From: Pseudomonas sp. 5P_3.1_Bac2
GTDB lineage: Bacteria > Pseudomonadota > Gammaproteobacteria > Pseudomonadales > Pseudomonadaceae
Direction: 5' to 3'
Assembly (NCBI RefSeq): GCF_025465995.1
Contig: NZ_JANLNY010000030.1
Location: forward strand, 1 to 64,000
Length of the DNA: 64,000 bases
Positions 25,343-34,097 of the stretch are shown here, piece by piece. The notes below the pieces were generated by a model, which was not told where the DNA came from, did not search any database, and worked only from the letters and a program-made list of their open reading frames with translations. The stretch's first letter is position 1. Every line of letters starts with the position of its first letter. Both the position numbers and the translations under genes were made by a program.

Positions 25343-25533
25343 TGAAAGCGAATGAACTTCGTGAAAAATCAGCACAGCAGCTGAACGAGCAACTGCTCGG
25401 CCTGCTGCGCGACCAGTTCAATCTGCGTATGCAGAAAGCAACTGGCCAGTTGGGGCAGTCTCACCTGCTCTCGCAAGTTAAACGCGATATCGCTCGTGTG
25501 AAAACTGTGCTCAACCAGCAGGCAGGTAAGTGA
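25342..25533 (+). CDS. rpmC: 50S ribosomal protein L29
   Basis: A 63-aa two-helix protein at the tunnel exit ([39 protein letters not shown]). The ATG at 25342 overlaps the last base of rplP; a GTG three bases earlier is an alternative. Two bases separate it from rpsQ. Confidence 0.96.
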
Positions 25534-25535
25534 TC

Positions 25536-25802
25536 ATGGCTGAAGCCGAAAAAACAGTCCGTACGCTGACCGGCCGTGTCGTCAGCGACAAGATGGACAA
25601 GACCATCACCGTATTGATCGAGCGTCGCGTTAAGCACCCGATCTACGGTAAATACGTTAAGCGTTCGACCAAGCTGCACGCTCACGACGAAACCAATCAG
25701 AGCAAAATCGGCGACAAAGTTTCGATTACCGAAACTCGTCCGCTGGCCAAGACCAAGTCTTGGGCTCTGGTTGAGATCCTCGAACGCGCAGTGGAAGTCT
25801 AA
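25536..25802 (+). CDS. rpsQ: 30S ribosomal protein S17
   Basis: An 88-aa OB-fold protein of the 30S body. It begins MAEAEKTVRTLTGRVVSDKMDKT and includes RRVKHPIYGKYVKRSTKLHAHDE. I use the ATG at 25536 rather than the GTG at 25530 that merges with the rpmC stop. Confidence 0.96.
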   Translation: MAEAEKTVRTLTGRVVSDKMDKTITVLIERRVKHPIYGKYVKRSTKLHAHDETNQSKIGDKVSITETRPLAKTKSWALVEILERAVEV

Positions 25803-25825
25803 GGACTAGGGGTCGGAGAAATTAT

Positions 25826-26194
25826 ATGATTCAGACTCAATCCATGCTCGACGTCGCTGACAACAGCGGTGCTCGTCGCGTTATGTGCATCAAGGTGCTG
25901 GGTGGCTCGCATCGCCGCTACGCTGGCATCGGCGACATCATCAAAGTTACCGTTAAGGAAGCAATTCCACGCGGTAAGGTGAAGAAAGGCCAGGTAATGA
26001 CTGCTGTTGTAGTCCGTACCCGTCACGGCGTTCGCCGTCCTGATGGCTCGATCATCCGCTTTGATGGCAACGCTGCTGTTCTGCTGAACAACAAGCAAGA
26101 GCCGATCGGCACCCGTATTTTTGGGCCAGTGACTCGTGAACTTCGTACTGAGAAGTTCATGAAGATCGTCTCGCTCGCACCTGAAGTGCTGTAA
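25826..26194 (+). CDS. rplN: 50S ribosomal protein L14
   Basis: A 122-aa protein at the intersubunit face, contact site for the silencing factor RsfS. It shows MIQTQSMLDVADNSGARRVMCIKVLGG and the C-terminal FGPVTRELR. First gene of the spc block, which here follows the S10 genes without a visible terminator. Confidence 0.98.
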   Translation: MIQTQSMLDVADNSGARRVMCIKVLGGSHRRYAGIGDIIKVTVKEAIPRGKVKKGQVMTAVVVRTRHGVRRPDGSIIRFDGNAAVLLNNKQEPIGTRIFGPVTRELRTEKFMKIVSLAPEVL

Positions 26195-26205
26195 GGAGAT
26201 CCGAC

Positions 26206-26520
26206 ATGCAAAAGATTCGTCGTGATGACGAGATCATCGTGATCGCCGGTAAAGACAAAGGTAAGCGTGGCAAGGTGCTCAAGGTTCTCGCTGACGACCG
26301 TTTGGTCGTTGGTGGGATCAACCTGGTGAAGCGCCATACCAAGCCGAACCCGATGTCGGGCGTTCAGGGCGGTATCGTCGAGAAAGAAGCGCCTCTGCAC
26401 GCTTCTAACGTGGCCATCTTCAATGGCGAAACCAACAAAGCGGATCGCGTTGGTTTCAAAGTAGAAGAAGGTAAAAAAATTCGTGTCTTCAAGTCGACCC
26501 AAAAAGCGGTTGATGCTTGA
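26206..26520 (+). CDS. rplX: 50S ribosomal protein L24
   Basis: A 104-aa assembly-initiator protein with a KOW motif (RDDEIIVIAGKDKGKRGKVLKV) and a C-terminal FKVEEGKKIRVFKST. AGGAG lies shortly before the ATG. Confidence 0.97.
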   Translation: MQKIRRDDEIIVIAGKDKGKRGKVLKVLADDRLVVGGINLVKRHTKPNPMSGVQGGIVEKEAPLHASNVAIFNGETNKADRVGFKVEEGKKIRVFKSTQKAVDA

Positions 26521-26540
26521 ACACTGCTAGGTAGAAGACC

Positions 26541-27080
26541 ATGGCACGACTAAAAGAGATTTACCGGAAAGAAATCGCGCCGAAGCTTAAGGAAGAACTT
26601 AAGCTCGGTAACGTGATGGAAGTTCCGCGCATCACCAAGATCACCCTGAACATGGGCCTGGGCGAAGCGATCGGCGACAAAAAAGTCATCGAGCACGCTG
26701 TAGCCGACCTGGAAAAGATCACCGGTCAGAAAGTCGTTGTGACTTATGCCCGTAAGTCGATTGCAGGCTTCAAGGTTCGTGAAGGTTGGCCGATCGGCGT
26801 CAAAGTAACTCTGCGCCGTGAGCGTATGTACGAGTTCCTGGATCGTCTGCTGTCCATCTCCCTGCCGCGCGTACGTGACTTCCGCGGCCTGAATGCCAAG
26901 TCCTTCGATGGTCGTGGCAACTACAGCATGGGCGTGAAAGAGCAGATCATCTTCCCGGAAATCGACTACGACAAGATCGATGCTCTGCGCGGTTTGGACA
27001 TCACCCTGACCACCACCGCACGTACGGATGATGAAGGTCGCGCATTGCTGCGTGCTTTCAAATTCCCGTTCCGTAACTGA
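26541..27080 (+). CDS. rplE: 50S ribosomal protein L5
   Basis: L5 binds 5S rRNA and bridges to the 30S head. The 179-aa protein has VPRITKITLNMGLGEAIGDKK and the C-terminal DEGRALLRAFKFPFRN. Fourteen bases precede rpsN. Confidence 0.97.
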   Translation: MARLKEIYRKEIAPKLKEELKLGNVMEVPRITKITLNMGLGEAIGDKKVIEHAVADLEKITGQKVVVTYARKSIAGFKVREGWPIGVKVTLRRERMYEFLDRLLSISLPRVRDFRGLNAKSFDGRGNYSMGVKEQIIFPEIDYDKIDALRGLDITLTTTARTDDEGRALLRAFKFPFRN

Positions 27081-27094
27081 TTGGAGTTTGGATC

Positions 27095-27400
27095 ATGGCT
27101 AAAACCAGCATGAAAAACCGTGAGCTGAAGCGTCAGCAAACGGTAGCTAAGTTCGCTAAAAAGCGCGCTGAGCTGAAAGCTACCATCGTCAATCAGAACG
27201 CGACTCCCGAGGAGCGTTGGGCGGCTCAGGTAGCCCTGCAGAAGCAACCACGTGACGCCAGCGCTTCGCGCCTGCGTAACCGTTGCCGCATCACTGGTCG
27301 TCCGCACGGCGTATTCCGCAAGTTCGGTCTGTCCCGTATCAAGCTGCGCGAAGCTGCAATGCGTGGTGATGTTCCAGGTCTGGTTAAAGCCAGCTGGTAA
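27095..27400 (+). CDS. rpsN: 30S ribosomal protein S14 (zinc-independent form)
   Basis: A 101-aa S14 of the long form without the CxxC pairs that bind zinc; only one Cys is visible (RNRCRITGRPHG). The zinc-free form suits zinc-limited growth. It ends at 27400 and two strong terminators follow at once, so it is the last gene of the S10-spc first segment. Confidence 0.97.
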   Translation: MAKTSMKNRELKRQQTVAKFAKKRAELKATIVNQNATPEERWAAQVALQKQPRDASASRLRNRCRITGRPHGVFRKFGLSRIKLREAAMRGDVPGLVKASW

Positions 27401-27406
27401 CAACAA

Positions 27407-27437
27407 ACAAAGCCGGCCTAGCGCCGGCTTTGTTTTA
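27407..27437 (+). terminator. First of two tandem terminators after rpsN
   Basis: ACAAAGCCGGC (27407-27417) is perfectly complementary to GCCGGCTTTGT (27423-27433), followed by TTTATC. It lies in the middle of what is one continuous spc operon in E. coli. Confidence 0.8.
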
Positions 27438-27441
27438 TCTG

Positions 27442-27475
27442 TGAATCAAGCCCCTCTGGGGCTTGATTCATTTTT
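27442..27475 (+). terminator. Second of two tandem terminators after rpsN
   Basis: TGAATCAAGCCCC pairs perfectly over 13 bases with GGGGCTTGATTCA around a TCT loop, followed by TTTTT. It is among the strongest hairpins of the window. Its right arm contains TTGATT, usable as a -35 element. Confidence 0.85.
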
Positions 27476-27491
27476 GATCAGTCTCTAGAAT
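27464..27491 (+). promoter_or_regulatory. Candidate internal promoter for rpsH onward
   Basis: TTGATT (27464-27469), 16 bases, TAGAAT (27486-27491). The start near 27498 gives a leader of about 85 nt to rpsH. The leader carries a five-pair hairpin TAGCC-GCAA-GGCTA (27542-27555) followed by ATTCTTTTT. The promoter is inferred from sequence only, but the two terminators before it make it plausible. Confidence 0.6.
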
Positions 27492-27584
27492 GCTCGGCTC
27501 GCCTGAGCCTGGGTTAAATGTGCCCAGAATTTCAGCGACTGTAGCCGCAAGGCTAATTCTTTTTGTATCAGGAGCGTCTAGCCC

Positions 27585-27977
27585 ATGAGTATGCAGGACC
27601 CGTTAGCGGACATGCTAACTCGTATCCGTAATGCCCAGATGGCTGAAAAGTCCGTCGTAAGCATGCCATCTTCCACGTTGAAGGTAGCTGTAGCCAAAGT
27701 TTTGAAAGACGAAGGTTATATTGCGGGTTATCAGATCAGTGGCGAAGTTAAGCCACAGCTGTCCATCGAGCTGAAATACTTCGAAGGCCGTCCGGTTATC
27801 GAAGAAGTTAAGCGCGTGAGCCGTCCAGGCCTTCGCCAATACAAATCCGTCGATGATCTGCCAAAAGTTCGTGGCGGTCTCGGTGTTTCCATCGTCTCCA
27901 CCAACAAAGGTGTGATGACGGACCGCGCTGCGCGCGCTGCCGGTGTCGGCGGCGAAGTGCTCTGCACAGTGTTCTAA
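27585..27977 (+). CDS. rpsH: 30S ribosomal protein S8
   Basis: S8 is a primary binder of 16S rRNA and the translational repressor of spc in E. coli. The 130-aa protein begins MSMQDPLADMLTRIRNAQM and ends with STNKGVMTDRAARAAGVGGE. A 184-base gap holding terminators and a promoter precedes it, which is unusual against E. coli. Confidence 0.97.
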   Translation: MSMQDPLADMLTRIRNAQMAEKSVVSMPSSTLKVAVAKVLKDEGYIAGYQISGEVKPQLSIELKYFEGRPVIEEVKRVSRPGLRQYKSVDDLPKVRGGLGVSIVSTNKGVMTDRAARAAGVGGEVLCTVF

Positions 27978-27989
27978 GGGGGGATAAGC

Positions 27990-28523
27990 ATGTCTCGCGT
28001 TGCTAAGAACCCCGTTAAGCTGCCAGCTGGTGTTGAAGTTAAACTCGCCGGCCAACAGCTTTCGGTTAAGGGTGCCAAGGGTACTCTAGAGCTGAATGTA
28101 CACTCGTCCGTTGAGATTCTGCAGGAAGCTGGTGAGCTGCGTTTTGCTGCTCGCAATGGCGACCAACAGACTCGTGCGATGGCCGGTACCACTCGCGCAT
28201 TGGTCAACAACATGGTGATCGGTGTTAGCGCTGGCTTCGAGCGTAAGCTGCAGCTGGTTGGTGTTGGTTATAAAGCACAAGCCAAAGGTCAGGTGCTGAA
28301 CCTCGCTCTCGGCTTCTCCCATCCGATCGACTATGAGTTGCCGGAAGGTGTAGTGGCTGAAACCCCGAACCAGACCGAGATCCTGATTAAGGGTGTCGAC
28401 AAGCAACTGGTTGGTCAGGTCGCTGCGGAGATTCGTGATTTCCGTCGTCCTGAACCTTACAAGGGCAAAGGTGTTCGTTACGCAGACGAAGTCGTCCGTC
28501 GTAAAGAAGCCAAGAAGAAGTAG
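27990..28523 (+). CDS. rplF: 50S ribosomal protein L6
   Basis: A 177-aa protein near the sarcin-ricin loop made of two similar domains, with the conserved C-terminal FRRPEPYKGKGVRYADEVVRRKEAKKK segment (residues about 152-177). Twelve bases after rpsH. Confidence 0.97.
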   Translation: MSRVAKNPVKLPAGVEVKLAGQQLSVKGAKGTLELNVHSSVEILQEAGELRFAARNGDQQTRAMAGTTRALVNNMVIGVSAGFERKLQLVGVGYKAQAKGQVLNLALGFSHPIDYELPEGVVAETPNQTEILIKGVDKQLVGQVAAEIRDFRRPEPYKGKGVRYADEVVRRKEAKKK

Positions 28524-28533
28524 GGCATAGCAA

Positions 28534-28884
28534 ATGACCGACAAAAAAGTTACTCGACTGCGTCGCGCTCGCAAAGCACGCCTGAAAATGCACGAGCTCG
28601 AAGCCGTGCGTCTGTGCGTGTATCGCTCTTCGCAGCACATCTATGCCCAGGTCATTTCGGCCGACGGCAGCAAGGTTCTGGCCAGCGCCTCTACCTTGGA
28701 CAAAGCACTGCGTGACGGCGCCACTGGCAACGTTGACGCGGCCAAGAAAGTTGGCGAGCTGGTTGCTGAGCGTGCGAAAGCCGCTGGTGTGACTCAGGTT
28801 GCATTCGACCGTTCTGGCTTCAAGTACCACGGCCGCGTCAAGGCGCTGGCTGATGCTGCTCGTGAAGGCGGGCTGGAGTTCTAA
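28534..28884 (+). CDS. rplR: 50S ribosomal protein L18
   Basis: A 116-aa 5S rRNA-binding protein: basic N-terminus (KKVTRLRRARKARLKMHELE), then VYRSSQHIYAQVI and the C-terminal FDRSGFKYHGRVKALADAAR. Three bases separate it from rpsE. Confidence 0.97.
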   Translation: MTDKKVTRLRRARKARLKMHELEAVRLCVYRSSQHIYAQVISADGSKVLASASTLDKALRDGATGNVDAAKKVGELVAERAKAAGVTQVAFDRSGFKYHGRVKALADAAREGGLEF

Positions 28885-28887
28885 GTT

Positions 28888-29388
28888 ATGGCAAATAACG
28901 ACCAAAAGCGCGACGAAGGCTATATCGAGAAGCTGGTACAGGTTAACCGCGTAGCTAAGACCGTTAAAGGCGGCCGTATCTTCACTTTCACTGCTCTGAC
29001 AGTGGTTGGTGATGGTAAAGGTCGTGTCGGTTTCGGCCGTGGTAAATCCCGTGAAGTGCCAGCTGCCATCCAGAAAGCGATGGAAGCTGCACGTCGCAAC
29101 ATGATCCAAGTAGACCTCAACGGTACTACTCTGCAATACGCCATGAAATCCGCCCACGGCGCTTCCAAGGTGTACATGCAGCCTGCTTCCGAAGGTACTG
29201 GCGTTATCGCCGGTGGCGCTATGCGTGCCGTCCTGGAAGTGGCTGGCGTGCAGAACGTTCTGGCTAAGTGCTATGGCTCGACTAACCCAGTGAACGTGGT
29301 TTACGCCACCTTCAAGGGTCTGAAGTCCATGCAATCGCCAGCGTCCGTTGCGGCCAAGCGTGGCAAGAGCGTCGAGGAGATTCTCTAA
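28888..29388 (+). CDS. rpsE: 30S ribosomal protein S5
   Basis: A 166-aa protein at the mRNA entry channel that affects decoding fidelity. The N-terminal double-stranded-RNA-binding-like domain has KLVQVNRVAKTVKGGRIFTF with the spectinomycin-related loop, followed by GKSREVPAAIQKAMEAARRN. Wild-type sequence in that loop. Confidence 0.97.
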   Translation: MANNDQKRDEGYIEKLVQVNRVAKTVKGGRIFTFTALTVVGDGKGRVGFGRGKSREVPAAIQKAMEAARRNMIQVDLNGTTLQYAMKSAHGASKVYMQPASEGTGVIAGGAMRAVLEVAGVQNVLAKCYGSTNPVNVVYATFKGLKSMQSPASVAAKRGKSVEEIL

Positions 29389-29390
29389 TC

Positions 29391-29570
29391 ATGGCTAATA
29401 CCGTAAAAGTTACGCTGATCAAGAGCACGTCCGGCCGTATCCCTAACCACAAACTGTGCGTTAAGGGTCTGGGTCTGCGTCGCATCGGTCACACCGTAGA
29501 AGTCCTGGATACTCCCGAAAATCGCGGGATGATCAACAAGGCCTACTACATGCTGCGAGTCGAGGGTTAA
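29391..29570 (+). CDS. rpmD: 50S ribosomal protein L30
   Basis: A 59-aa gene between rpsE and rplO. The product begins MANTVKVTLIKSTSGRIPNH, has the LGLRRIGHTVEVLDTPENRG core and ends YYMLRVEG. Spacing is two bases on each side. Confidence 0.95.
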   Translation: MANTVKVTLIKSTSGRIPNHKLCVKGLGLRRIGHTVEVLDTPENRGMINKAYYMLRVEG

Positions 29571-29572
29571 TC

Positions 29573-30007
29573 ATGTACCTGAACGATCTGAGTCCTGCGC
29601 CGGGTTCCCGTCGCGAGAAGCACCGTCCGGGCCGTGGTATCGGTAGCGGTTTGGGTAAGACTGGTGGCCGCGGCCACAAAGGTCAAACCTCCCGTTCCGG
29701 TGGCACCATTGCTCCGGGTTTCGAGGGCGGCCAGCAGCCTCTGCACCGTCGTCTGCCTAAGTTCGGTTTCGTTTCTTTGAAAGCTATGGATCGCGCCGAA
29801 GTGCGTACTTCCGAGCTGAACAAAGTCGAAGGCGGCATTGTTACTCTGCAGTCGCTGAAGGATGCCAACCTGATCAACCAAAACGTCCAGCGTGTGAAAG
29901 TCATGCTGAGCGGTGAAGTTACTCAGGCAGTCACCCTTAAAGGTATCGCCGCCACCAAAGGTGCGCGCGCGGCTATCGAAGCAGCTGGCGGTAAGTTCGA
30001 GGAATAA
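29573..30007 (+). CDS. rplO: 50S ribosomal protein L15
   Basis: A 144-aa protein with an extended basic N-terminus (SRREKHRPGRGIGSGLGKTG; GRGHKGQTSRSGG) threading into 23S rRNA, and a globular C-terminal domain. The stop codon abuts the secY ATG with no spacer, so translation is coupled. Confidence 0.97.
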   Translation: MYLNDLSPAPGSRREKHRPGRGIGSGLGKTGGRGHKGQTSRSGGTIAPGFEGGQQPLHRRLPKFGFVSLKAMDRAEVRTSELNKVEGGIVTLQSLKDANLINQNVQRVKVMLSGEVTQAVTLKGIAATKGARAAIEAAGGKFEE

Positions 30008-31339
30008 ATGGCTAAGCAAGGTGCTCTCTCAGCGCTCAGCAAAGGCGGGTTATCCGAGCTCTGGGCTCGTTTGCGCTTTCTATTCTTGGCGATCATCGTC
30101 TATCGGATAGGTGCACACATCCCAGTTCCAGGCATTAACCCTGATCGGCTGGCGGACCTGTTTCGACAGAATGAGGGGACCATTCTTAGCTTGTTCAACA
30201 TGTTTTCCGGCGGCGCGCTGGAGCGCATGAGCATTTTTGCATTGGGGATCATGCCGTACATCTCGGCATCGATCATCATGCAGCTCATGACTGCTGTTAG
30301 CCCGCAGCTGGAGCAGTTGAAGAAGGAAGGTGAAGCTGGCCGTCGCAAGATCAGCCAGTACACCCGCTACGGCACCCTCGTCTTGGCTATTGTTCAGGCT
30401 TTCGGCATGTCCGTCGGCCTGGCCAGCCAAGGCGTAGCGTTTTCGGCTGATTTCGGCTTCCACTTCGTTGCGGTGACCACCTTTGTGGCCGGCGCAATGT
30501 TCATGATGTGGTTAGGCGAGCAGATCACCGAGCGTGGTGTTGGCAACGGTATCTCGATGCTGATTTTCTCTGGCATCGTAGCCGGTCTGCCGTCGGCGAT
30601 CGGGCAATCGTTTGAGTCGGCCCGTCAGGGTGACATCAACATCTTTGCCTTGATCGCCATCGGTTTGCTGGCAGTAGCGATTATCGGTTTTGTGGTGTTC
30701 ATTGAGCGTGGTCAGCGTCGCATTGCGGTGCACTACGCCAAGCGTCAGCAGGGTCGTAAGGTGTTTGCTGCGCAGACTAGCCACTTGCCGTTGAAGGTGA
30801 ATATGGCGGGGGTTATCCCGGCTATTTTCGCCAGCAGCCTTCTGTTATTCCCGGCTTCGCTGGGTGCCTGGTTTGGTCAGTCCGAAAAAATGGGCTGGCT
30901 GCAGGATATTTCACAGGCTATCGCTCCTGGTCAGCCGTTGTACATCTTGCTGTTTAGTGCAGGGATCGTGTTCTTCTGCTTCTTCTATACAGCGCTGATG
31001 TTCAACCCGAAAGACGTAGCGGAAAACCTGAAGAAGTCCGGTGCCTTTATTCCGGGTATCCGTCCCGGTGAGCAATCGGCGCGCTATATCGATGGCGTGT
31101 TGACTCGCTTGACCATGTTCGGTGCTCTGTACATGACGGCCGTATGTTTGCTGCCCCAGTTCTTGGTGGTGGCTGCCAACGTACCGTTCTATCTTGGCGG
31201 GACCTCGTTGCTGATTGTGGTAGTGGTTGTTATGGACTTTATGTCGCAAGTACAATCGCACCTCGTTTCACACCAGTACGAATCCCTGATGAAGAAAGCC
31301 AACCTGAAAGGCTATGGCGGCAACGGTCTGTTGCGCTAG
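30008..31339 (+). CDS. secY: Preprotein translocase subunit SecY
   Basis: The channel-forming subunit of the Sec translocon. The 443-aa protein has ten hydrophobic segments, the plug-region residues after helix 1 ([11 protein letters not shown]), and the cytoplasmic loops used by SecA and ribosomes ([40 protein letters not shown]). Together with secE at 4328 the core translocon is encoded in this window. Confidence 0.98.
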
Positions 31340-31367
31340 TAGTCCCTTAAGGTTCGAGGAGTTGGTG

Positions 31368-31484
31368 ATGAAAGTTCGTGCATCGGTGAAAAAGCTGTGC
31401 CGTAACTGCAAAATTATTCGCCGTGAAGGCGTTGTACGAGTAATTTGCAGCGCGGAACCGCGTCACAAACAGCGCCAAGGCTGA
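31368..31484 (+). CDS. rpmJ: 50S ribosomal protein L36 (zinc-binding form)
   Basis: A 38-aa protein, [20 protein letters not shown]..., with the full zinc ribbon Cys11, Cys14, Cys27 and His33. It is the C+ paralogue type, which cells under zinc limitation often replace with a zinc-free copy. It sits 28 bases after secY and closes the spc segment. Confidence 0.96.
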
Positions 31485-31504
31485 GTGTGAGTGAGCGTTA
31501 TAAG

Positions 31505-31532
31505 CCCGGCAGCTAGTGCGCTGCCGGGTTGA
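31505..31532 (+). terminator. Terminator-like hairpin after rpmJ
   Basis: CCCGGCAGC pairs perfectly with GCTGCCGGG around TAGTGC. The tail TTGATTATTTG is not a pure T-run, so termination may be partial, allowing some read-through into the alpha operon. Confidence 0.65.
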
Positions 31533-31557
31533 TTATTTGTTTCTACAGCGTTAATAT
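31529..31557 (+). promoter_or_regulatory. Candidate promoter of the alpha operon
   Basis: TTGATT (31529-31534), 17 bases, TAATAT (31552-31557), with the -35 starting directly after the hairpin arm. The leader to rpsM would be about 53 nt. Confidence 0.55.
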
Positions 31558-31616
31558 CTCGCGCCCTATTTCTTGGCTTCCGGGGCGTAGGTAGCTGTCA
31601 ATTGGAGTTCCACTGA

Positions 31617-31973
31617 ATGGCCCGTATTGCAGGCGTTAACATTCCGGATAACAAGCACACTGTTATCTCGCTGACCTACATCTATGGTGTTGGTCGCACC
31701 ACTGCACAGAAAATCTGTGCTGCTGCCGGTGTTAATCCAGCGGCAAAAATCAAAGATCTCTCTGACGAGCAGATCGAGCAGCTGCGTGGCGAAGTAGCCA
31801 AGGTGAATACCGAAGGTGACCTGCGTCGTGAAGTGAACATGAAAATCAAGCGCTTGATGGACCTGGGTTGCTACCGTGGTCTGCGTCATCGTCGCGGTCT
31901 CCCGGTTCGCGGTCAGCGTACCAAGACCAACGCGCGTACCCGTAAGGGCCCGCGTAAGCCGATCCGCAAGTAA
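31617..31973 (+). CDS. rpsM: 30S ribosomal protein S13
   Basis: A 118-aa head protein forming bridge B1. It begins MARIAGVNIPDNKHTVISLT, has YGVGRTTAQKIC and the basic C-terminal tail RTKTNARTRKGPRKPIRK that touches P-site tRNA. First gene of the alpha operon. Confidence 0.98.
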   Translation: MARIAGVNIPDNKHTVISLTYIYGVGRTTAQKICAAAGVNPAAKIKDLSDEQIEQLRGEVAKVNTEGDLRREVNMKIKRLMDLGCYRGLRHRRGLPVRGQRTKTNARTRKGPRKPIRK

Positions 31974-32003
31974 TCGCATTCGCGCATCGACAGGAATCTA
32001 GTC

Positions 32004-32393
32004 ATGGCAAAACCTGCTGCTCGTACTCGTAAAAAAATCAAAAAGACGGTGGTTGATGGCATCGCCCACATCCACGCTTCTTTCAACAACACTATCGTGA
32101 CCATCACTGACCGTCAGGGCAACGCTCTGTCCTGGGCTACCTCCGGTGGTTCGGGTTTCCGCGGTTCGCGTAAAAGCACCCCGTTCGCTGCTCAGGTAGC
32201 TGCCGAGCGTGCTGGTCAAGCTGCGCTGGAATATGGCCTGAAAAACCTTGACGTAAACGTCAAAGGCCCTGGCCCAGGTCGCGAATCCGCTGTCCGTGCT
32301 TTGAACGGCTGCGGCTACAAGATCGCCAGCATCACCGATGTGACGCCAATCCCGCATAACGGGTGCCGTCCTTCGAAGAAGCGTCGCGTGTAA
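32004..32393 (+). CDS. rpsK: 30S ribosomal protein S11
   Basis: A 129-aa platform protein near the mRNA exit. It has HIHASFNNTIVTITDRQGNA, GPGPGRESAVRALNGCGY and a basic C-terminal tail (GCRPSKKRRV). Confidence 0.98.
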   Translation: MAKPAARTRKKIKKTVVDGIAHIHASFNNTIVTITDRQGNALSWATSGGSGFRGSRKSTPFAAQVAAERAGQAALEYGLKNLDVNVKGPGPGRESAVRALNGCGYKIASITDVTPIPHNGCRPSKKRRV

Positions 32394-32410
32394 TCAGGAG
32401 ACAGTGAGAA

Positions 32411-33031
32411 ATGGCTCGTTACATTGGTCCCAAATGCAAACTGTCTCGTCGTGAAGGCACTGATCTTTTCCTGAAAAGCGGCGTTCGCGCTCTGGAATCG
32501 AAGTGCAACATCGAAGCAGCCCCAGGTATCCACGGTCAGCGCCGTGGCCGTCAGTCTGAGTACGGCACCCAGCTGCGTGAGAAGCAAAAAGTTCGTCGTA
32601 TCTACGGCGTACTCGAGCGTCAATTCAGCGGTTACTACAAGCAAGCTGCCAGTCAGAAAGGCGCTACTGGTGAAAACCTGCTGCAACTGCTTGAGTGCCG
32701 TCTGGATAACGTCGTTTATCGTATGGGCTACGGTGCTACCCGCGCTGAATCCCGTCAGCTGGTATCGCACAAGTCGATTAGCGTAAACGGCAAAACTGTA
32801 AACGTTCCGTCCTACCAAGTTCGTGCTGGTGACGTCGTTGCAGTTCGCGAGAAATCGAAAAATCAGCTGCGCATCGCTCAAGCACTCGAGCTGTGTGCTC
32901 AGCGTGGCCGCGTTGAATGGGTAGAAGTAGACACTGAGAAGAAGTCTGGCGTGTTCAAAAGCGTCCCAGCTCGCAGTGACCTCTCGGCCGACATCAACGA
33001 AAGCCTGATTGTCGAGCTCTACTCCAAGTAA
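32411..33031 (+). CDS. rpsD: 30S ribosomal protein S4
   Basis: S4 initiates 30S assembly and in E. coli represses the alpha operon. The 206-aa protein has the N-terminal YIGPKCKLSRREGTDLFL and an S4 RNA-binding domain (LDNVVYRMGYGATRAESRQL; residues about 95-155). Confidence 0.98.
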   Translation: MARYIGPKCKLSRREGTDLFLKSGVRALESKCNIEAAPGIHGQRRGRQSEYGTQLREKQKVRRIYGVLERQFSGYYKQAASQKGATGENLLQLLECRLDNVVYRMGYGATRAESRQLVSHKSISVNGKTVNVPSYQVRAGDVVAVREKSKNQLRIAQALELCAQRGRVEWVEVDTEKKSGVFKSVPARSDLSADINESLIVELYSK

Positions 33032-33053
33032 GGGCTAGAAAATAGGTGCATCC

Positions 33054-34055
33054 ATGCAGATTTCGGTAAATGAGTTCCTGACCCCCCGTCACATTGATGT
33101 GCAGGTGGTCAGTCCGACCCGTGCAAAGATCACTCTCGAGCCTCTCGAGCGTGGTTTTGGCCATACCCTGGGCAACGCGCTGCGTCGCATCCTGTTGTCC
33201 TCCATGCCTGGCTGTGCAGTAGTCGAGGCCGAGATTGATGGCGTACTCCATGAGTACAGCGCCATCGAAGGTGTTCAGGAAGATGTCATTGAAATCCTGC
33301 TCAACCTGAAAGGTCTGGCTGTCAAGCTGCATGGCCGTGACGAAGTGACTCTGACTCTGGCGAAGAAGGGCTCGGGCGTAGTTACCGCTGCCGATATTCA
33401 GCTGGATCACGATGTCGAAATCGTCAATGGCGACCACGTTATCGCCAACTTGGCTAACACTGGCGCGCTGAACATGAAGCTCACCATAGCTCGTGGTCGC
33501 GGCTATGAGCCGGCTGACGCTCGTCAGAGCGATGAAGACGAAAGCCGCAGCATTGGTCGCTTGCAGCTGGATGCTTCGTTTAGCCCGGTACGCCGAGTTT
33601 CGTACGTGGTGGAAAACGCTCGTGTTGAGCAGCGTACTAACCTGGACAAACTGGTTATCGATCTGGAGACCAACGGTACTCTGGACCCTGAAGAGGCTAT
33701 CCGCCGTGCTGCAACCATTCTGCAACAGCAGTTGGCTGCGTTCGTCGACCTCAAAGGTGACAGTGAGCCTGTGGTTATCGAGCAGGAAGACGAGATCGAT
33801 CCGATCTTGTTGCGTCCTGTGGACGACCTGGAACTGACCGTACGTTCGGCTAACTGCCTCAAGGCAGAAAACATTTACTACATCGGTGACCTGATTCAGC
33901 GCACTGAAGTAGAACTGTTGAAAACCCCGAACCTGGGCAAGAAATCCCTGACCGAAATCAAGGATGTTCTGGCTTCTCGTGGTCTGTCCCTCGGTATGCG
34001 CCTCGACAACTGGCCGCCGGCAAGTCTGAAGAAAGACGATAAGGCGACTGCCTGA
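33054..34055 (+). CDS. rpoA: RNA polymerase alpha subunit
   Basis: The 333-aa alpha subunit has the N-terminal dimerisation domain (LEPLERGFGHTLGNALRRIL near residues 28-47) and the C-terminal domain that binds UP elements and activators (TVRSANCLKAENIYYIGDLI, with Arg and Lys of the 265-type determinant). It lies between rpsD and rplQ as in all gammaproteobacteria. Confidence 0.99.
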   Translation: MQISVNEFLTPRHIDVQVVSPTRAKITLEPLERGFGHTLGNALRRILLSSMPGCAVVEAEIDGVLHEYSAIEGVQEDVIEILLNLKGLAVKLHGRDEVTLTLAKKGSGVVTAADIQLDHDVEIVNGDHVIANLANTGALNMKLTIARGRGYEPADARQSDEDESRSIGRLQLDASFSPVRRVSYVVENARVEQRTNLDKLVIDLETNGTLDPEEAIRRAATILQQQLAAFVDLKGDSEPVVIEQEDEIDPILLRPVDDLELTVRSANCLKAENIYYIGDLIQRTEVELLKTPNLGKKSLTEIKDVLASRGLSLGMRLDNWPPASLKKDDKATA

Positions 34056-34097
34056 TCGTCATCATCACCAAACGTGAGTTTGGTAAGGAATTGAACC

